Source of the DNA: Streptosporangiaceae bacterium
GTDB taxonomy: Bacteria > Actinomycetota > Actinomycetes > Streptosporangiales > Streptosporangiaceae
Reading direction: 5' to 3'
DNA: 10,664 bases
Assembly: GCA_030045215.1 (NCBI GenBank)
Contig: JASIBJ010000615.1
Coordinates: 1 to 10,664, forward strand
Shown: positions 1 through 6,118 of the stretch, in pieces
Position numbering within the stretch: position 1 is the stretch's first letter
How the letters are laid out: each line of letters begins with the position of its first letter
Translations under genes and position numbers: made by a program
The notes under the pieces: model-generated
What the model was told of the DNA's origin: nothing
What the model saw: only the letters and a program-made list of their open reading frames with translations
Databases searched by the model: none

Positions 1-392
1 CTGCGGTGAAGGGACTCCACCCCGGCGCCGCGGTCATCGGGGTCGAACCAGAAGGCGCGGGCGACACCAGCCAGTCGCTGCGGGCCGGGCACCGGGTGAG
101 CATCGGCGAGCCGGTCACCGTGGCCGACGGGCTGCGCGCGAGCCAGCCGGGCGAGCTCACGTTTCCGATCAACTCCCGGCTGCTGGATGACGTCGTCACC
201 GTGCCGGAGGCGGCGATCATCGAGGCGATGCGGTTCTGCTTCACGCGACTCAAGATCGTCATCGAGCCGAGCGGCGCGGTCGCGCTTGCAGCGCTGCGCG
301 CCGGCCTGGTTCCGGCCGCGAGACGGGTCGGTGTCGTGCTGTCCGGCGGCAACATCGACCCGGCTGATTTCGCCGCGCTGCTCGCGAGCTGA
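1..392 (+). CDS. Threonine/serine ammonia-lyase (dehydratase), 3' end only
   Basis: This is the C-terminal part (about 130 residues) of a fold-type II PLP enzyme of the threonine dehydratase/serine racemase family, which deaminates threonine or serine to the 2-oxo acid and ammonia. The frame is open to the left edge, so the GTG at position 6 is internal and the real start lies outside the window. Family signatures visible are VIGVEPEGA, a VADGLR segment followed by GELTFPI, VVEPSGA-like VIEPSGAVALAAL, and the terminal VLSGGNID glycine loop. The protein stops about ten residues after that loop, so there is no C-terminal ACT-like regulatory domain. This points to the short, catabolic or hydroxyaspartate-ammonia-lyase-like group rather than biosynthetic IlvA. 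The lysine that binds PLP and the N-terminal half are not in the window, so the exact substrate cannot be decided. Confidence 0.9.
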   Translation, partial: AVKGLHPGAAVIGVEPEGAGDTSQSLRAGHRVSIGEPVTVADGLRASQPGELTFPINSRLLDDVVTVPEAAIIEAMRFCFTRLKIVIEPSGAVALAALRAGLVPAARRVGVVLSGGNIDPADFAALLAS

Positions 393-419
393 CGTCTCGC
401 ACCGGCGGGGCGGCGCTCT

Positions 420-500
420 ACGCCGGCCGCCTACGGCGGGCCGTTCATGCTGGCCGCTGACGGCGGGCCCTTGACGCCGGCTCCTTGACCCCCGCCTGTC
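420..500. terminator. Two GC hairpins in a degenerate 27-bp repeat between convergent genes
   Basis: The gap between the dehydratase stop (392) and the tetR stop (499) contains two successive short stem-loops. One is at 424-443 (CGGCCGCC, loop TAC, GGCGGGCCG with one bulged G) and one is at 452-469 (GGCCGC paired to GGCGGGCC with one bulged G). The two lie in an imperfect direct repeat of period 27: ACGGCGGGCC occurs at 433-442 and at 460-469. There is no T run after either hairpin. A bidirectional, U-less actinobacterial terminator is plausible for two genes meeting tail to tail, but this is an inference. Confidence 0.4.
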
Positions 501-1170
501 ACGCCGGGCCGGGCGGGCGCTCGAAGCCCACGAGCCGCAAAGCCATCTGCCCGTACCGATCCTGCAGGTCAGCCAGGGTCATCGGGTGGTTCTCCCTCGT
601 CCACTCGCTGATGTTGGCGCACGTGGTGGCGATCACGTTCGCGGTGAGCGCCGCGGCCGCGCGATCTTGCGAGCCGACCAGCGTGAAACTCCCGTCCTGG
701 ACGCCCGCCTCGACGACGTCAGTGAGCCGGTCCCGCAGCCGGCGCCGGATCGTGGTGATCTCCTGGCGATGGGCCGTGATCAGGGCGGTGTACTCCCGGT
801 TGGCGACCCTGGACTCCTTCCGCTGGCCAGCCGCTTGCCCCACGAGGAGGCGCACGGCGGCCGCCAGCTGGCAGGCGGGCCGGTCACCGGCCTGCGCCAG
901 TTCCGCCGCCAGCTCGTCGTCCACCCGCAGGTGCACGTCCCTGATGAGGACGTACAGCAGCTGATCCTTAGAGGCGAAGTGGTTGTACAGGGCGCCAGGC
1001 GTCAGCCCGCAGGCGGATGTGATGTCGCGCACAGTCGTCGCAGCCGCGCCACGGGCGTAAAAGAGGTCGATCGCCGCCTCCGCGATCCTGGCCTGAATGC
1101 TCGTCCCGCCGATGGGCAGACGAGCGCCAGGCTGCGACGGAGTCGGGTCGGTCATAGCCGGCAATGCCAT
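499..1170 (-). CDS. TetR/AcrR-family transcriptional regulator (KstR2-like)
   Basis: This encodes a 223-residue TetR regulator, about the usual length. The N-terminal DNA-binding domain covers roughly residues 25-72: a helix starting SIQARIAEAAIDLF, then TTVRDITSACGLTPGALYNHF, the classic TetR helix-turn-helix, followed by SKDQLL. The C-terminal ligand domain ends with a pattern (ANISEWTREN, then YGQMALRLVGF) that resembles KstR2/fatty-acid-type repressors. The ligand and targets cannot be read from sequence. The ATG at 1170 has only an AAGG directly next to it. A second in-frame ATG at 1155 (MTDPTPS) is a reasonable alternative start. The gene is convergent with the dehydratase and downstream of trpB2 on the same strand, separated by 363 bp, so it probably has its own promoter. 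The inverted repeats just upstream (1226-1303) suggest autoregulation. Confidence 0.93.
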   Translation of the reverse strand: MALPAMTDPTPSQPGARLPIGGTSIQARIAEAAIDLFYARGAAATTVRDITSACGLTPGALYNHFASKDQLLYVLIRDVHLRVDDELAAELAQAGDRPACQLAAAVRLLVGQAAGQRKESRVANREYTALITAHRQEITTIRRRLRDRLTDVVEAGVQDGSFTLVGSQDRAAAALTANVIATTCANISEWTRENHPMTLADLQDRYGQMALRLVGFERPPGPA

Positions 1171-1230
1171 CCTTGATCAGCTTGGAAACAGGTATGTTCT
1201 TTGACGCCTGCTTCGCCGAGCTGGTTGTCA

Positions 1231-1244
1231 GTCAAACACTTGAC
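1231..1244. promoter_or_regulatory. Candidate TetR operator, inverted repeat GTCAA-ACAC-TTGAC
   Basis: A perfect 5-bp inverted repeat with a 4-bp spacer lies 60-75 bp upstream of the tetR start. Its core CAAACACTTG differs at one position from the CAAG-NN-CTTG core known for KstR2-type regulators. The plus-strand TTGACA (1240-1245) overlaps its right arm. Size and position suit a TetR dimer site; binding is inferred only. Confidence 0.4.
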
Positions 1245-1262
1245 ATCGACCGGGTCGTCAGC

Positions 1263-1303
1263 GTACGACTGTATAGCTGTATGAACGCTTGTTTATGTCG
1301 TAC
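1263..1303. promoter_or_regulatory. Inverted repeat GTACGAC ... GTCGTAC, second candidate operator
   Basis: GTACGAC at 1263-1269 and GTCGTAC at 1297-1303 are perfect 7-bp arms, 27 bp apart. Inside them CTGTAT is repeated directly at 1269-1274 and 1277-1282, and GACTGTA at the left edge is mirrored by TACAGTC at the right edge (1301-1307). The region is AT-richer than its surroundings. It could hold one or two regulator sites or a promoter for either strand. Confidence 0.35.
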
Positions 1304-1330
1304 AGTCCTGGCGCGTCCGCTGTGACGGCC

Positions 1331-1396
1331 GCGGAAGCGTGCCACAACGACCCGGGCCGATTCCCCTCCTCCCGGCCCGGGTCTGGCACGTTCCGC
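1331..1396. repeat. Long stem-loop (23 paired bases) between trpB2 and tetR
   Basis: Three consecutive arms pair perfectly: GCGGAA (1331-1336) with TTCCGC (1391-1396), CGTGCC (1338-1343) with GGCACG (1385-1390), and GACCCGGGCCG (1349-1359) with CGGCCCGGGTC (1373-1383). A single bulged G (1337) and an internal loop (ACAAC opposite T) interrupt them. The 13-nt terminal loop is pyrimidine-only after its first base on the plus strand (ATTCCCCTCCTCC). On the minus strand it reads GGAGGAGGGGAAT, a Shine-Dalgarno-like sequence. No T run follows on either strand. It starts about 140 nt after the trpB2 stop, so it could be a trpB2 terminator or 3'-end stabiliser, or part of an unannotated RNA. Confidence 0.6.
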
Positions 1397-1533
1397 CCAT
1401 TCGCGCGGCTGAGTTCGAGTCCCGATCGCAAGTCCGGCAAATCGCCCTGAGCCCGCATGGCGAGGGCGCTCGCCCGCACATACCCGCCAATGCGCAGCCG
1501 ACAGCAGCCTTCCTCCGCCGTCGGTGGTCTTGG

Positions 1534-2895
1534 TCAGACCCCTGCGGGCAGTCCGGCCAGCGCTTGCTCGATGGCCTGGTCGCTCAGTTGCAGATCCCCG
1601 AGCTCGCCGGCCAAGTACTCGCCGTAAGCGGCCAGGTCGAGCAAGCCATGCCCGCAGAGCGCGGTGAGGATGACCTTCTCCTCGCCGGTTTCCTTACACC
1701 TCAGCGCTTCCTCGATGCACGCGGCCACGGCGTGGGTGGGCTCGGGCGCAGGGACGATGCCCTCGGTACGGGCAAACCTGAGGCCAGCAGCGAAGCACTC
1801 GTTCTGTGGCTTGGCCACTGCCTCGATCAGCCCAAGCTCGTAAATGTGCGAGAGCAGCGGCGACATCCCGTGGTAACGCAGTCCGCCGGCGTGGATGGGG
1901 TCCGGGACGAACTCGTGCCCAAGCGTGTGCATCTTGAGCAGCGGAGTGAGGCCGGCCGTGTCACCGAAGTCGTAGGCGTAGACGCCTCGGGTGAACGACG
2001 GGCACGCCGCAGGCTCGACCGCCCGGATTACTGGATCCATCCGGCCGGCCAGCTTTTCCCTGAGGAACGGGAAGGCGAGCCCGCCGAAGTTGGAACCGCC
2101 GCCGGTACAGCCCACGATCACGTCCGGAGTGTCACCGGCGAGGGCCAGCTGCTTCAGCGCTTCCTCTCCGATGATCGTCTGGTGCATCAGCACGTGGTTA
2201 AGCACGCTGCCGAGCGCGTAGCGGGCGTTCGGATCCCCGGCTGCGCGCTCGACCGCCTCGCTGATGGCGATCCCGAGGCTGCCGGGGGAATCAGGGTGCT
2301 CGGCCAGTATCGCTCGCCCAGATGCGGTTTCCTCTGACGGGCTCGGATACACGGTGGCCCCGTAGGTCTGCATCAGTATCTTGCGGTAGGGCTTCTGGTC
2401 GTAGGACGCCCTGACCATCCAGACGTCGAGTTGCAGGCCGAAGAGCGCGGACGCGAAAGCTAGTGCGCTTCCCCATTGGCCCGCGCCGGTCTCGGTGGTG
2501 AGCTTCGTCACGCCCTCGGCGGCGTTGTAGTACGCCTGCGGCACGGCCGTGTTCGGTTTGTGCGAGCCTGCCGGGCTGCCGCCCTCGTATTTGTAGTAAA
2601 TGCGGGCCGGTGTACCCAGGTCCTTCTCGAGCCGCCGCGCCCTGAAGAGCGGCGTGGGCCGCCACAACCGGTAGACGTCGATAACCTCGCCCGGAATCTC
2701 GATGTGCCGTTCCGGCGACACCTCCTGCGCAATCAGCGCAGCAGGAAACAGCGGTGCCAGGTCATCCGGGCCGACTGGCTGGCCGGTGCCAGGGTGCAAC
2801 GGCGGCGGTGGCGGAGAAGGCAGATCGGCGATCACGTTGTACCAGTGGCGCGGCATCTCGGACTCTTGCAGAACGTACTTGACCTGGTGATCCAT
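1534..2895 (-). CDS. trpB2: Tryptophan synthase beta-like PLP enzyme, TrpB2 type
   Basis: This encodes a 453-residue TrpB2, which in the family condenses indole with serine to tryptophan, or works without a TrpA partner. The PLP lysine is K113 in [13 protein letters not shown]. The catalytic glutamate is E135 in TETGAGQWG, and TrpB2 proteins typically have W where TrpB1 has H. The PLP phosphate loop is GCTGGGSNF (262-270). [12 protein letters not shown] (378-389) and CGHGLLDL (414-421) close the active site. The N-terminal run [20 protein letters not shown] is characteristic of TrpB2. The usual SHKLNTA/SHKINTA is here SHKPNTA. The start at 2895 is fixed by a GGAGG five bases upstream; the longer open frame to 3660 is spurious because homology begins only at MDHQVKYVL. 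No trpA, trpC or other trp gene is nearby. Confidence 0.95.
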   Translation of the reverse strand: MDHQVKYVLQESEMPRHWYNVIADLPSPPPPPLHPGTGQPVGPDDLAPLFPAALIAQEVSPERHIEIPGEVIDVYRLWRPTPLFRARRLEKDLGTPARIYYKYEGGSPAGSHKPNTAVPQAYYNAAEGVTKLTTETGAGQWGSALAFASALFGLQLDVWMVRASYDQKPYRKILMQTYGATVYPSPSEETASGRAILAEHPDSPGSLGIAISEAVERAAGDPNARYALGSVLNHVLMHQTIIGEEALKQLALAGDTPDVIVGCTGGGSNFGGLAFPFLREKLAGRMDPVIRAVEPAACPSFTRGVYAYDFGDTAGLTPLLKMHTLGHEFVPDPIHAGGLRYHGMSPLLSHIYELGLIEAVAKPQNECFAAGLRFARTEGIVPAPEPTHAVAACIEEALRCKETGEEKVILTALCGHGLLDLAAYGEYLAGELGDLQLSDQAIEQALAGLPAGV

Positions 2896-2900
2896 GAGTT

Positions 2901-2905
2901 CCTCC
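2901..2905 (-). promoter_or_regulatory. Ribosome binding site deciding the trpB2 start
   Basis: On the minus strand GGAGG is followed by AACTC and then the ATG at 2895, an ideal Shine-Dalgarno spacing. It rules out the more upstream in-frame ATG at 2913 and the long extension to 3660. Confidence 0.85.
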
Positions 2906-3066
2906 GCTCGCATGCCTGGCACTGGGAAGGTCCGGGCAAAAGCCGGCAGCCGTAACGCTAGCGGACAACTATCCGGGCCAGGAAGTGCCGGGCTTAGGGG
3001 TCCCTGTCGACAATACGAGGTTTTGCCGGGTACGTCCCTTGCCGCAGCCAAGCCGGCTACTGTCCG

Positions 3067-3090
3067 CCGACGGCAGCGTTCTGCCGTGGG
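3067..3090. repeat. Hairpin ACGGCAG-CGTT-CTGCCGT in the trpB2 upstream region
   Basis: A perfect 7-bp stem (3070-3076 with 3081-3087) closes a 4-nt loop. It can be extended by two C-G pairs beyond one G/G mismatch (3067-3068 with 3089-3090). It lies about 175 nt upstream of the trpB2 start and would be in the 5' leader if transcription begins further upstream. No U run follows on the trpB2 strand. Its function is unknown. Confidence 0.4.
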
Positions 3091-3357
3091 TTGTGTCGAG
3101 GCCCAGCCTTCGTGCGACGATCGCAGGGTCCTGCACCGGCGGATGACCGCGACTGTGGTTGCGCCGGTCACCGCTGCTGACCATGGGCGACCAGGCCAGG
3201 GAAAGCGTGCCGTTTCTGGCAGGCGGTGTGGCTCCCCCGGACGGGTTGCGGGCGGATTGGCGTGCATGCGATGGTTGGCCGGTGGGCCCGTCCGCCACCG
3301 TGTCCGTGCGCATAGGTTCGGCAGGCCCTGGTGATCTTCGCGGCCAGTCGGACTAGC

Positions 3358-3387
3358 GAGGACCCTAGCCCGTGAAGCTGGGTCTTT
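3358..3387 (+). terminator. Terminator-like hairpin ahead of the disordered-protein gene
   Basis: GACCC (3361-3365), a bulged T, and AGC (3367-3369) pair with GCT (3377-3379) and GGGTC (3380-3384) around the loop CCGTGAA. The stem runs straight into TTT at 3385-3387 and can be lengthened by A-T and G-T pairs from 3358-3360. On the plus strand it has the shape of a weak intrinsic terminator. It lies about 95 nt upstream of the likely start of the 3481-5331 gene. It could be a leader attenuator, or it could stop antisense transcription; both are inference. Confidence 0.35.
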
Positions 3388-3397
3388 GCAGGCCGGT

Positions 3398-3424
3398 GCC
3401 GGCAGGCAGGGTTTGCGTGCCGGC
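3398..3424. repeat. Hairpin GCCGGCA ... TGCCGGC upstream of the disordered-protein gene
   Basis: Perfect 7-bp arms (3398-3404 and 3418-3424) enclose a 13-nt loop. It directly follows the 3358-3387 hairpin, so a plus-strand leader RNA here would carry two adjacent stem-loops. It could also be a protein-binding inverted repeat. Confidence 0.35.
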
Positions 3425-3480
3425 CGGTCGTGAAAGAGCACGCTAGTTGTACTGGTGCTGGGGTGGGATTTTGTGGCGGG

Positions 3481-5331
3481 GTGGCGGCAGAGGTGAAATT
3501 CAGCCGGAGGTCCGCTGACAAGCGGGCGGAGGCCAATCTCCGCGAAACCTCGGCCGAGGATTGGCTGAGCGAGTTCAGGCCGGTACGGCCGGACGCGCTG
3601 ACGTCCGCTGACCGGGATGTCGACCAGTCCAAGTGGCAGCGCCCGGAGCGGCGGGGACAACCGGAGGCCGGGTCTCAGGACCGGCAGCCGTCACGACCTC
3701 CGGAACAGGGCTGGCAGGACCAGCAGCGCGGTGCGCAGTCAGGGATGCCCAGGCCGGACCGGGGATACCGTCCCGATCACCGGCCGGATGACTCGCGGAA
3801 CTCGCCTCGTGGCCAGTACAGCGGTCCCGGCGACCAGTACGGCGGTCCCCCTGACCGGTACGGCAGGCCTCCTGGAGATCGGTACGGCGGTCCTCCCGCG
3901 GACCGGTACGGTCCTCCGGCTGACCGGTTCGCCCGTCCTCCCGCCGAGCGGCACGGCAGCCCGGATCCTGATCGGTACAGGGATGCGCCTCCCGACTACC
4001 GCAGGGGAGCTCGGCCGGATCAGCGGGGCCGTGCGCGAGGCGACGAGCCAAGGTCTGAGCAGCGTCCCGGTCAGTACGCGGATCCGCGTCCCGATCAGTT
4101 TCCCGGTCCCGCTGCGGACCAGCTCCATGGTCGCCGCGGCGATCAGTTCCGGGATCCGCGGGCCAAACAGTTCCAGGATCCGCGGGCCGAACAGACTCGC
4201 GGGCCACGAACCGACCAGTTCCGGAACCCTCGCTTCGAGGGCCGACCTGACCAGCCTCGCGGGAATCCGCGGGATCAACGGGTCGACTACCGCCAAGACT
4301 TGCTCCCGGCATATCGGCAGGACCAGTTCCGTGACCAGCAAGCTCCGCGTGGCCGGGCTCGTCCGCCCGAAGACCAACGACCGGCGGGGCGCCAGGGCTA
4401 CCCGGCCGCACGCCAGCCGCCACCCGAACTTGGCAGCCAGCGGGACGAGCGCCGCATGCCTGAAGCGCGGCCGCCGGCACCAGGGCCTGCCCATCCCGGC
4501 TTGCCCGAGCGGGCCGAGCTACAGGCTCACCATCGCGCCGGCTGGGCGGATGGGCTGCCTGCGCCGCCCGATGCACGCGGCCCGGTCGGAGAACGCCACG
4601 AGGATCCGATTTACTTCTCGACAATCGCCGACACCAGGCCGCCCGTCGGTCATGATCCGCGGGCGGCCGCGCCACTACCACTCGACCGCGACGGCTCGGC
4701 GACTTACCAGAGCCTGACGCCGCTGCCAGCGGATGACCGGGTCCGGCCGCCTTCCACGGCCTCGACCGGCGACACGCCGTCTCTGGCTCCAGCCGGCCGT
4801 GGTGAGCTGGCACCGGTGCAGCAGGGCTTCGACCGGTCGGCCGAGCAGCCCCGCCCGATGGTGGACGAGGACTCCGAGCCAACTACCCCGTTGCCGGTCA
4901 TCCTGCCCGGCGCCGCATCAATCCCGCGGCCGGCGCAGATCGACGCGCCTCGCGGGCCGTTCGAGCCCGCGAGGCCCACGCAGCCGACCAGCATCACCGG
5001 CTCGGTGGAGCCGCCGCCGCGCTTGGATGGCGGGCCGCACGCCGCGGGTTCAATCCGGGACGACGCGCCGGGCGAACGTGGCCGCCTGGCTATCGGCTCA
5101 GATTCTCCGTTAGCCGACGACATCTCCGAGCCGGCCGGCAGCCCCGAGAGCCGGCCGATTCCGGAAGCCGCCAGCGAGAAGCTGGACCAGATCAAGGATC
5201 TCTACCTCACCGCGGAGGCGATCGGCGAGGACGCGCTCGACAAGCACTTCGAGCAGGTCAGTCAGCGTCAGCGCGAGCTGATCAAAGAGTTCTTCGAACG
5301 GTCGCACCGGGCAAACGGCGACGTGCCATAA
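3481..5331 (+). CDS. Long disordered, repeat-rich protein with helical C-terminal module
   Basis: I do not recognise this protein. From the GTG at 3481 it has 616 residues. A short charged N-terminus ([15 protein letters not shown], then EDWLSEF) is followed by about 500 residues rich in Pro, Arg, Asp, Gln and Gly with no predicted globular part. Tandem motifs stand out: [13 protein letters not shown] units of 7-8 residues (3811-3957) and a [12 protein letters not shown] repeat that is a 24-bp DNA duplication at 4144-4167/4168-4191. The last about 50 residues ([40 protein letters not shown]) look like a compact helical pair and are probably the conserved functional part. There is no signal peptide or membrane segment. 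The open frame reaches back to 3430, but codon use there looks non-coding. GTG at 3493 (MKFSRRS) is another candidate start. None has a good Shine-Dalgarno. Coding on this strand is supported by the ordered C-terminus; the opposite open frame is a shadow. Confidence 0.7.
   Translation: MAAEVKFSRRSADKRAEANLRETSAEDWLSEFRPVRPDALTSADRDVDQSKWQRPERRGQPEAGSQDRQPSRPPEQGWQDQQRGAQSGMPRPDRGYRPDHRPDDSRNSPRGQYSGPGDQYGGPPDRYGRPPGDRYGGPPADRYGPPADRFARPPAERHGSPDPDRYRDAPPDYRRGARPDQRGRARGDEPRSEQRPGQYADPRPDQFPGPAADQLHGRRGDQFRDPRAKQFQDPRAEQTRGPRTDQFRNPRFEGRPDQPRGNPRDQRVDYRQDLLPAYRQDQFRDQQAPRGRARPPEDQRPAGRQGYPAARQPPPELGSQRDERRMPEARPPAPGPAHPGLPERAELQAHHRAGWADGLPAPPDARGPVGERHEDPIYFSTIADTRPPVGHDPRAAAPLPLDRDGSATYQSLTPLPADDRVRPPSTASTGDTPSLAPAGRGELAPVQQGFDRSAEQPRPMVDEDSEPTTPLPVILPGAASIPRPAQIDAPRGPFEPARPTQPTSITGSVEPPPRLDGGPHAAGSIRDDAPGERGRLAIGSDSPLADDISEPAGSPESRPIPEAASEKLDQIKDLYLTAEAIGEDALDKHFEQVSQRQRELIKEFFERSHRANGDVP
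3811..3957 (+). repeat. Degenerate tandem repeat coding for (D)RYG(G/R)PP units
   Basis: At least five near-repeats of 21-24 bp encode [30 protein letters not shown] and DRFARPPA. The period varies by a codon, so the array has drifted through in-frame duplications. It is inside the disordered-protein gene. Confidence 0.7.
4144..4191 (+). repeat. 24-bp tandem duplication coding for QF(R/Q)DPRA(K/E)
   Basis: Positions 4144-4167 and 4168-4191 are two adjacent 24-bp copies that differ at only two bases. They encode QFRDPRAK and QFQDPRAE. Looser copies follow (QTRGPRT, QFRNPRF), so this is a second array within the disordered-protein gene, distinct from the YGGPP array. Confidence 0.8.
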
Positions 5332-5356
5332 CGCCGGGGCGCCGTCGTGCGGCGTT
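5330..5356. terminator. Hairpin AACGCCG ... CGGCGTT between convergent genes
   Basis: Perfect 7-bp arms (5330-5336 and 5350-5356) with a 13-nt GC-rich loop overlap the stop of the plus-strand gene. They lie 5 bp before the stop of the opposing GNAT gene. With A-rich and T-rich edges it can serve both directions. A second small stem-loop, TATGCA/TGCATA (5362-5367, 5377-5382), follows inside the GNAT 3' end. Confidence 0.5.
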
Positions 5357-5360
5357 GACT

Positions 5361-5876
5361 CTATGCAAGGCTCCGCTGCATAAGCAGCGTGTCGATCCAC
5401 CGCCCGTGCTTGTATCCGACCGCGGACAGGCGACCAACCGGACGGAACCCGAACGCCGCGTGCAGCCGCACAGAAGCGTCGTCGCCGGTGTCTGCGATGA
5501 CCGCGATCATCTGCCGGGCCCCTGCCGCTGCCGACGCTGCCAGCAGGTCGGTCAAAAGCACTCGGCCGGTGCCCTGCCCGGTCAGGCCCGGCGCGACGAA
5601 AACCGAGTCCTCCACCGTATGCCGGTAGGCCGGCGTAGACCGCCACGGGGCGGCATAGGCGTACCCGAGAATGACGCCATCTGCCTCCGCTACCAGGAAC
5701 GGAAGGCCACGGTCGGTTAGGACCGCGCGAAGGTCACGCCACTCCCGGTCGGACCGTCGGCCCTCCGCGAACGTCGCCGCGCTGTTGACCGCATACCAGC
5801 CGAAGATCTCGCTGACCCGATCCAGGTCTGCGTCCGTCAGCGGCCGTACCGTGGCATTCAGGAATGCCCACCCCAC
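5361..5876 (-). CDS. GNAT N-acetyltransferase, phosphinothricin/amino-acid acetyltransferase-like
   Basis: From the GTG at 5876 this is a 171-residue GNAT enzyme. It belongs to the subgroup that includes phosphinothricin/methionine-sulfoximine and L-amino-acid N-acetyltransferases, which transfer acetyl from acetyl-CoA to an amino group. The marks are VRPLTDADLDRVSEIF at the N-terminus, VEDSVFVAPG (motif with the conserved Glu), the CoA pyrophosphate loop LTGQGTGRVLL (about residues 98-108), and HAAFGFRPVG followed by GYKHGRWIDTLLMQ, which is typical of this subgroup. The usual Arg/Gln at the first loop position is Thr. Homology starts near NATVRPL, so the open frame up to 5960 is too long. 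GTG 5876 overlaps the preceding gene by 19 bp; a CTG at 5861 is possible but rarer. It is probably co-transcribed with the two upstream genes. The natural substrate is unknown. Confidence 0.88.
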   Translation of the reverse strand: MGWAFLNATVRPLTDADLDRVSEIFGWYAVNSAATFAEGRRSDREWRDLRAVLTDRGLPFLVAEADGVILGYAYAAPWRSTPAYRHTVEDSVFVAPGLTGQGTGRVLLTDLLAASAAAGARQMIAVIADTGDDASVRLHAAFGFRPVGRLSAVGYKHGRWIDTLLMQRSLA

Positions 5877-6118
5877 CGGAGCCGGAACGCGTCGCGGAGC
5901 CGGGCCGCCTCGTCCTCGGTTATCTTGACCACCTCGGCACCGAGGTCGCCGTTTTCCCATTCAATGATCGCCGAGTCCGGCATCCAGCCGAGGTCTCGCC
6001 GAAGCGTCTGATCGACAGGGCCGTCGGGTTCGTAGATCCGGCGGGCCAGGCCGGATGGCATTCTGGCCTGTCCGCGGCCGACAGCGATCAGGGCGTAGTA
6101 CTGGATCTTGGGGGTCAC
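5858..6118 (-). CDS. Small conserved-looking protein of unknown function (86 aa)
   Basis: This small, soluble, mixed alpha/beta protein begins TPKIQYYALIAVGRGQARMP and ends DEAARLRDAFRLRWGGHS. The middle has WMPDSAIIEWENGDLGAEVV followed by KITEDEAA. I recognise this style of small actinobacterial protein (YYALI.VGR, SGL.RR, IIEWE.GD) but no assigned function. The GTG start at 6118 overlaps the TGA stop of the upstream gene (GTGA, 6115-6118) and has AGGAG four bases before it. It is therefore very likely translationally coupled to the RelA/SpoT-like protein. Its own end overlaps the GNAT start. Made in fixed proportion to its neighbour, it could be a partner or modulator of that protein, which is an inference from position only. 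Confidence 0.75.
   Translation of the reverse strand: MTPKIQYYALIAVGRGQARMPSGLARRIYEPDGPVDQTLRRDLGWMPDSAIIEWENGDLGAEVVKITEDEAARLRDAFRLRWGGHS

Larger units (their letters stand above)
1171..1533. other. Non-coding gap between trpB2 and tetR with inverted repeats
   Basis: No credible gene lies in these 363 bp. The tetR-proximal half (1186-1303) is lower in GC than its surroundings and dense in inverted repeats, as expected of a promoter/operator region. The trpB2-proximal half holds a long GC hairpin (listed separately). A TTGACA hexamer lies on the plus strand at 1240-1245, but no convincing -10 box follows at 16-18 bp. I could not settle a promoter for tetR on the minus strand. Confidence 0.6.
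2896..3480. other. Divergent non-coding region with several hairpins
   Basis: These 585 bp separate the divergent trpB2 (-) and disordered-protein (+) genes. Several short open frames cross the region, but none gives a recognisable or compositionally sensible protein. The third-base composition next to the right-hand gene (3430-3480, rich in GCT/AGT/TGT/ACT codons) also looks non-coding. Three clean stem-loops are listed separately. I did not recognise a known riboswitch, a T-box AGGGTGG motif or a Trp-rich leader peptide. Promoters for both flanking genes must lie here, but I cannot place them with confidence. Confidence 0.6.

Noticed and set aside
1240..1277. Plus-strand promoter TTGACA with a downstream TATAGC
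   Set aside because: The spacing is 26 bp, far from 16-18, and the sequence at correct spacing (TACGAC) is a weak -10. Not enough for a promoter call.
1339..2337. 332-aa plus-strand frame opposite trpB2
   Set aside because: Antisense shadow of a confidently identified enzyme.
2896..3480. Known riboswitch or T-box in the divergent region
   Set aside because: I looked for T-box AGGGTGG and common riboswitch core motifs on both strands and found none. The hairpins alone do not identify a class.
3473..3496. A 7-codon leader frame (GTG at 3473, TGA overlapping the GTG at 3493)
   Set aside because: Noted because of the GTGA overlap, but it is too short and GC-biased to distinguish from chance.
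2896..3660. N-terminal extension of the trpB2 frame to a 708-aa protein
   Set aside because: TrpB2 similarity begins at MDHQVKYVL, a GGAGG lies five bases before that ATG, and the upstream residues are low-complexity translation of non-coding GC-rich DNA.
3575..4882. 435-aa open frame on the minus strand opposite the disordered-protein gene
   Set aside because: No recognisable domain. The opposite frame has an ordered, helical C-terminus and codon-periodic repeats, so this is a shadow frame from high GC.
5877..5960. Longer N-terminus of the GNAT enzyme (199 aa)
   Set aside because: The extra 28 residues are Arg/Gly-rich, lie wholly over the 86-aa gene, and extend before the point where family similarity starts.
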